A stretch of 64,000 bases of DNA, from positions 46,166,645 through 46,230,644 of the forward strand of contig NC_090281.1 in NCBI RefSeq assembly GCF_037392515.1, written 5' to 3'. Both the position numbers and the translations under genes were made by a program. This stretch comes from Haliotis asinina (taxonomy: Eukaryota > Mollusca > Gastropoda > Lepetellida > Haliotidae). A model generated the notes under the pieces. That model had not been told where the DNA came from. It saw nothing but the letters and a program-made list of their open reading frames with translations, and did not search any database. Of this stretch, positions 57,043 through 64,000 are shown piece by piece; within the stretch, counting starts at the first letter, position 1, and the number at the start of each line of letters is the position of its first letter.

Positions 57043-60000
57043 AATTCGAAATATTAATTTCACAATGTCTGGTATACTTTTTGTTTAAAGTGAGAAATCA
57101 TCTCAACATGAGACACCACCATCACATTCATGAATACATGGCGCACCACCACCGGCATTACATGGGTACAACACAACATCCACAAATGCATGGGGCACCA
57201 CCACCACATGCACCAATACATATAGACACCAGAGCCACCGATACAACATGGGACGCAACATAGCCACCACTAATTACGACACAACTACATCTGCCACTAC
57301 ACCACAGGAACACCCAAACCACATCTATCACTGTATGCATGTCATCATCAAGATATGGTGCTATGGTGGACACAGGTCAAAGTGTTTTAGCCCATCATGT
57401 TCAGTGGTGGGTTTGTTCATCCTTCCCTTGTGCAAACTAGTTCTAAAGATGTGTAGTGATGCGACATGCATCCCAGAAAGACAAAGTAGGATCGTACCTT
57501 TTGAAAGAATTAAATCTCTCGATATGGATGAATTTGACGTTAGAGGAATATGCATTTGAAAACACAATATTGAGGTGATTTACAAAGTACATATGATATA
57601 CTCCCAGTTTTGAGATATTCTAAAAAAAACAACAATATAACTTTAAACACATGACACGTTTTATTGATAAAAGTACTTCTTTTTTATTCTTTATACCACG
57701 TTTCAGAGCTAATTCTTGCTCCTAGTCAGCTATTGTTTCCAGATGATATGTTATATTCACTAGCCAGTGTTTAGAATACCTCTTGGCTACATTTTCAGCT
57801 ACATGTACATTTGCTGAATCAGCTGTCACGTAGATACAAGTCATGGTGTGGATGCATCTTCCAGTCATCGTACATTGTAGGTTAAACATTTGTGGATTTA
57901 GATCTGGTTTTACATAATCGTAGATTGTACATTTGTTTATTCAGATTAGAATCTAAATGATCGTAGATTGTACATTTATGGATTAAACGATATGAGTGAG
58001 TGAGTGAGTGTGTTTAGTTTTATGCCGAACTCAGCAATATTCCAGCTATATGGCGGTGGTCTGTAAATAATCGAGTCTGGACCAGACAATCCAGTGACCA
58101 ACAACATGAGCATCGATCTGCGCAATTGGGATCCGATGACCGACAAAATCCTGATTGTCACCGTATTGTGTGAATGTCGTTGGTGAGTTTCAGATGACTT
58201 TAGCAAGACAATTCCTCTTGTCTAATGTTCTACATGTTCTAAAATGGGACAGAGTGATAACACAGATTGCCATATGACGAACGGAATCGCCGTACTTCAA
58301 ACTTAATGGGGATGTGTGCATACATAATATAGTTGGACATCAGATGCAATATATGTGTACACAGTTTCCACCAGGTCAACTCCGTTTTCAGCCAGACGAA
58401 ACTGGACCATATTATGTTCTTAGTTACTTTGGTATTTCGTGCAAATATTCTCAAAACCAAATGAATTGTTCTTAAGACGAACCTGAGAAGCCAACAGCTG
58501 TGGAACATTTCATCAACTAACAGAGGATCTCCGCCTTGATCTTGAGTCCTACATTTTCTTGAGAATCACCCCACCCATGTTTGATGAAATTCGTGAATGC
58601 ATCACCCCTTCAATAAATAAGATTTCTTTCTTGGACCCCCCCCCCCCCCCCCCCCCCCCACCACCACCACCACCATCATTTGTCTGTGGAGGCATGGTGA
58701 TGGCGATGTTTCCATCTTGAAACTGATAACGTGATAACGGAAATAGGAATGGGCTGGGTACTTACAGAAATCAAACCAGGACATGTGCATGTTAAGATCG
58801 TGGTAGGTCTAATTCAGAACGGAAATAAAGTGACTAAAGACGGGTTTGAACTGCTTGAAAACGTTGTTCACATGGGGTGAAGGCGCATTTCTTCCCAGCC
58901 CAGGTAATACCAACTGTCTGGGAATTGGGCACAGATGAGGTAGATATACTGACAAATATTTATGATCAAACGAGCATCGTAATTTATATAATCATTACAA
59001 CTTCTATCAATCTCATTTTACAGTTATTGTTGAGACAGGTCAGAACATCCTAAGAACTACAAATGTACCTTGGTGTGCCTCGGGCCTACCAACATGTAGC
59101 ATGGCCGGACCAACAGAACTCCATCGTTCGTTCGCATGTGCGACAATACCGCTGATTTGTCCCAATGTCTTGGTAGTGGAATGTTTTTACCAACAATCTT
59201 GACTTCTTGTGCCGTTGACGATCATCTTTGATTCGCTCCCCTACTTTGACCGACACTTGCCTGGCATACCTGTCCCAAACAGCATCAACTTTAATGCAGT
59301 CAGTTCGATTCCGAATTTATCTCAATGCATATCAGCGAAGACTCCAAATTTTGAAGCAGTGCCCTTTCTGCACAATTGCAGTTTTGCCATTCCATTTAAC
59401 TATATGAAGCGCCAGCATTCTCTCCTCCGCTAGCATGCAATGAAGGACCATACACTCCCGTTTAAAGTTCCTCTTACCAACCACAGCTGATGTTTTTTTC
59501 TTGATGTTCCATCTGAATGAACCATTGTGAAAGGAACACCAGAAATGCCAATGTGCTTATCAGGTTTGATGGAAAATCCATTCAGCTTCCAAATTAATGA
59601 CGCGTCATGTCTTATCTTATGAAGATTGCAAGTGGAGTTGTTGTCCCAAGGGATATAATTCACAGATTCTTGCATGTTGAACAGAGCAGGAGGATTAATA
59701 TCATATGTAGTCAGCTGAACTCTTCCAAGATAAACTTTTAGTCACCTTTACATCGAATGAACCCGAAACCGAAAATCTTCTCTTCTACATTGATTCCCCA
59801 AAAATCTGTAAAGCCCAGGGTTGAGAAGCTCAACACAACAAATGGGTAACAATTTTAATGTTCACGAAACAGTCTTTACATCTTGTGGACAGGTTTTTTA
59901 ATGCTATATTTCTAACATATAATCTAGTGATGCTTGTAGATGAAGTATTGACAAAAACTCCCACCAACATCCAACAGTCAAAAACGTCTTATTGAGCGAG

Positions 60001-63000
60001 TTACTTACCATGTGCATGTGTGGATACAATCAATCATGAAGATTCCTTCACCAGTTGGCCATGGTTGGAGCATTTATGACGGTCAGCTATCCCTTTTCTG
60101 GTGTTCTGATGTCCAGAGATTCTGCTCCCAGCGGACTGGTTGAACGGCCAGCAGAGAGATCTATGTCAGATGAACTGATTTATTGCGCACAGAGACATGT
60201 CTGTTTGTATGGCAGGTGATTATTGCCCGAACAGCTTTGGCTCGTTGGTGAGTTTTTGTAACGTTTGATATGAAAGAAAGTGAAGAGGAGAGTTAATTGT
60301 AAGCTTCTGAATGTGTCAAAAGTGATCAAGAGTTATCTGACAGACCCCTTTGAATGGCTACAACAGGACCGAATTTATCATTTCTCATTTAAGGGAGCAC
60401 TATCAACATTAAAAGAATGTTATATCAATACGTTTATGCATAAAAAGTAACCTGTAAAAAAATTATAGGGGGCAGCTGTACCCCTGCTTCCCCGACCCCG
60501 TACGGACAGAGCTTAGACGCAGTATCGGCCGTGAAGCATAGTTTACTAACATTTTGGATGATGTTATTTCATCAGATATTTTAGGCGCTTTCATAAACCA
60601 TACCACTGACATTTAGTTGTGTTTCGATACTGTATAAAACATTTGACATAAAATGAGTTGTTTGTTTACATACTTACTTACATACAAACTGAGTCCTCTG
60701 CTATGTATGAGAAGTAAAACTGCAATGGCGGTCATCTTGGCAGCCATTTTGAATTCTGGGTAATATGAAATAATTCCATATAACATACTGTCAGTCTAGA
60801 AGTAAACAGGAAACAAAAACAGCTGATTCTAGTTAATAATCTGAATAATGTAAACTTTCAATAATTAAATCACCACCACACATTTCCATGAAAAGCTGGA
60901 GAATCGCTAAAATCCCCTGTCTCAAAGAATAAGCTCTAAAACATTATATTACCACGACATGACCATATAAAATTACTTGTTTTGTGCCCAAGCCACCACT
61001 CTAGAAGAGACAAGTGTCAACAAACATCAACATTGGATGCAAATGGACACATTCGGTGTTATTTTTTATGTAAATTTAACTGCCGAGAAGGCAACACTTG
61101 GCGGCCATTTTGATTATTTTCAAAAGCAAAAGTATGTCAAACAAATTCTACATCCTTTAGCAATACACAAAAGTTAAAATGAAAGTGATCAGATTGATAG
61201 TAGTAAAACTATCCATGATTAACTTTGAGATGCTGTCGGGCAGCAAACCAAATGTCATGAAAATGCTCACTGACCCCCACCACCTAAAATGGCCTGTGAA
61301 AAAAACCTGATGCCACAATCTGAGAGCCCAAGCCCAAGACATCATATTAACTGAAAGTAGTCTCAAACCAAATCAGTACTGGGGAGGCAACGAAATCCTA
61401 TTTCTAGGCCCCCTTTGAGATTCTCCCTCTGGACTAAGAGTGATGTGAATCGTATTGTAAGATATCTCGATACGCGTCGTATCATATACCTACAGCGATC
61501 TCTGAATGGTTATCCTTATAGAATGCGCACCCTGATTATCGGTCTCCTTGCTGCATCTTATCATGACTTCTTGTAACCTCGACGACACACCCGCGAAGAT
61601 CCGGATTAGAATCGGTCTGAAGCAGCCCATGTTTGAGATACAACTAGCGGGATCGGGTGGTCAAGCTCGTTGACTTAGCTGACACATGTCAGTGTATCCC
61701 AGTTGCGTAAATCGATACTCATTTTGTTGATGACTGGATTGTCTGGTTGAAACTCAATTAAATACAGTCTGCCTTCTATAGCTGAAATATTGGTGAGTGC
61801 GGCGTTAAACAACAACCAAACACCTTAACAAACTTAGAACCTGCGGCGTAACCAGGGAATTCTCCTAGGAATTTCAGTGCGACATATCAAATTCATAAAC
61901 TAATGTGAAACACACCATTTCTAAATTCACTTAAAATTTTTGATGTTTTCAAATAAAAAATCTTTGAAAAGCTCCTTGGAGGCAGCTCTATATTGATTAT
62001 ATGAACATAACACTTAACCGCCAGATGAAAGATAAGGCAACATGTTCGTGTCAAAGAACGCAGGAAGAATTATTGACTCCACTGACCATGTTTGTTCGGT
62101 AAGTCTACACGCTGAGGTGTGCCGACGAATCTATGAATATTTCCAAAGCATGTTTACTCTATGTTTGAAAGAACGATCCTTCCCAACTTATATTTCTATA
62201 ACTGGATTTTCTAGCGTATAGGGTGACATCTGCTTTACTTCAAATCGATAGTGATACGCATAGAATTTCCATTTAAACATGTTCTTTTACCTGTGTCTGG
62301 TATTTTTTTTCAGGAGGCGATGGTGTAGCCTAGCAGTAAAAGTATTTGCTCGTTACGCCGAAGATTTGAGTTCGATTACTGACATGGATAGAATCTTTGA
62401 AGACCATTTCTGGTGTTTCCCGACGTGATATTGCTGGAATATTTCATACATAAGTAGCGACAGTACAGTGGTGAAAGCGTTCGCTCGGCATGCATAAGGC
62501 ACGGGTTCAATCACCGAATAGGTACAATAAGTGAAGTCAATTTCTTGTATCGTAATCACATCAGGGATGTCAATATATTCTCTGGTTTATGTAAAACGAT
62601 GACCTTGCTGTCAATAGAAATGAAATCAACGCACTTTGACCATTTTAGTCATGGCTACCAACGCATGGTCATTTGCAGATCAGTTGCCTATAACCAAATG
62701 GTCACTGAAGTTTGATATTGTGGACACGTGACAGTGTCATCAGGATTCGACCCACAGGGATAAATAGGATATGCAATCGGGACCTGACCCCCGGGCAGAA
62801 CTGGGCAGGTTGTCACATGTTATCATATCCCAATTGCGGAGATGTTCATGCTGTTGATCACTGGATTGTCTAGTCCAGATTCAAATATTTACCACATCCG
62901 TCATATAGCTTGAATATTGCTGAGAGCAGCGTAAGACAAAACTCAATTTACTCACCTGTATTTTGAGCTTGATGAAGATCGCCAGGGAAATTGTTACTGA

Positions 63001-64000
63001 AGACTGCATCAAGCCTTGATATTCTTATTTTGCTACTTATTTCTATAATATGATCATAATCTGAACTTTCAGACTTCAAATTTCCTTGTGAAAGTCTCTG
63101 TTCACACAACAGAAGCTACAAAAACAAGCCTGTTGCCAAGTTGTGACTATTTCATGACCAAATACCTATTTCTGTAATATTACATCTGTTTGATGTTGGG
63201 TTTTTTGGGGTTTTTTTAAAAAAAAAAAGCCTGAAATGAATCTCACTATAACGCAGTGGTGACACCAGGTGTTAGCGAACAGGTGAGCGTATCCCGTCCC
63301 ACCGGTGCCATCCGTCATAAACATATGCAGGATTTAGTCAATTGTTCATCCAAAATAATTCGGGAACGTGTGTTACAAGTCAAAATTGGGAATTGCATCG
63401 GACATCATTTTTGTCACTGAGGCTTTAATTTTCCACAAGTGTCGCATCAAACGTTTTGAAAGCTTTACTGAGGCCTGGAATGTTGTAAACTTGATGAAAG
63501 AATTTATGAGAAAGGGTGCTATAACGCACTTTGAATTGCATCCACCGTACTATTCCGGTGGCCACCATTAGAGCCATTTCATGTTTGGGATGTAATATTA
63601 AGCATCATGCAAAGGTTTGTGAACTGTATATAAAATGTCTGTTGAGAAAGGTGTGTCTTGGAGGTTCAAATACCACGAGACTGTGTCAGTTAAACCACAG
63701 ACCCTCGTGTATTGTGAGGATTAAAAATAAAAAAATATCTTGTTTCTTTTTTAAATTACTCCCGACTCGAAATGTTTCACAGTACAATACATCATACTTC
63801 TCCGTTTTTGTTTTTTGCTTTTTTATTGGGTGTGATACGAAATGCTTGACAGTATAATACATCATGATGCAATGCACTGTGAAAAAAATCAAGTCGGGCT
63901 TCATCTAAAAATCATTTCCAGTCCTCGCAAAGATACCAGGGGGCAAGACAACGTTACAAGAATGAATCTGCATTCATGATTCAAACAGATTTTGCTACAT
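57043..64000. repeat. Large duplicated block, copy 2 (runs off the window)
   Basis: Same order and orientation as 38784-45677, displaced by about 18.26 kb. It contains the minisatellite fragment (57108), SINEs (57990, 61643, 62315, 62797), the poly-C tract (58637), the coding remnant (near 59140-59375), E1 copy d and the foldback element (63761). It is still matching at the last base of the window. Confidence 0.95.
59900..61415 (-). mobile_element. Interspersed element E1, copy d
   Basis: Counterpart of copy c. It keeps the internal segment (TGCTCACTGACCCCCACCAC, GGCCTGTGAAAAAAACCTGA) that copies a and b also have, so the shorter copy c is the deleted one. Confidence 0.75.

Overview
The window is animal nuclear DNA, most likely from a vetigastropod mollusc such as an abalone. 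It is intron-rich and AT-rich, with no operons. It is crowded with two short interspersed families whose sequences I associate with abalone DNA: a tRNA-headed SINE, and a second family ending in a 'gcggcgtaaaactaaactcactcac'-like segment. The species call is inference. No search could be run.

Three lectin-type genes can be rebuilt exon by exon with matching splice phases. (1) 409-4213, plus strand: a small secreted C-type lectin of about 182 aa with an EPN motif. (2) 8221-16835, minus strand: six exons joining in frame into a 336-aa secreted protein with the order signal peptide, PAN/apple-like, Cys-rich EGF-like segment, Sushi/CCP, galectin. This is the most interesting object in the window. 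(3) 46690-50345, minus strand: a 292-aa secreted protein with a long coiled coil followed by a C-type lectin domain that lacks the usual sugar motif. A fourth, unidentified minus-strand gene is suggested at 22.7-23.8 kb by three small phase-compatible exons, one of which lies in a 336-bp tandem duplication.

The rest is mobile and repeated DNA. 24.85-26.87 kb is a broken 5'-truncated LINE. 28.5-29.5 kb is a minisatellite of mixed 51- and 53-bp units. 32.3-37.9 kb is a tandem array of about 2-kb units carrying near-identical GC-rich blocks and exon-like blocks; a SINE sits in two units, while the third keeps the empty site. An unrecognised interspersed element, here called E1, has copies at 18.4, 30.6, 41.6 and 59.9 kb. 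A block starting at 38784 reappears at 57043 and runs off the window end (about 6.9 kb visible, very similar). If this is a tandem duplication of 18.26 kb, a second copy of lectin gene 3 should lie just beyond the window.

The three lectin genes share a secreted, modular design typical of molluscan innate recognition proteins. Their co-occurrence may be a lectin neighbourhood, but joint regulation cannot be shown from sequence. Stretches 4.85-5.74, 6.1-8.2, 17.0-18.4, 19.2-22.7, 26.9-28.4 and 54.9-57.0 kb hold no gene I can support.
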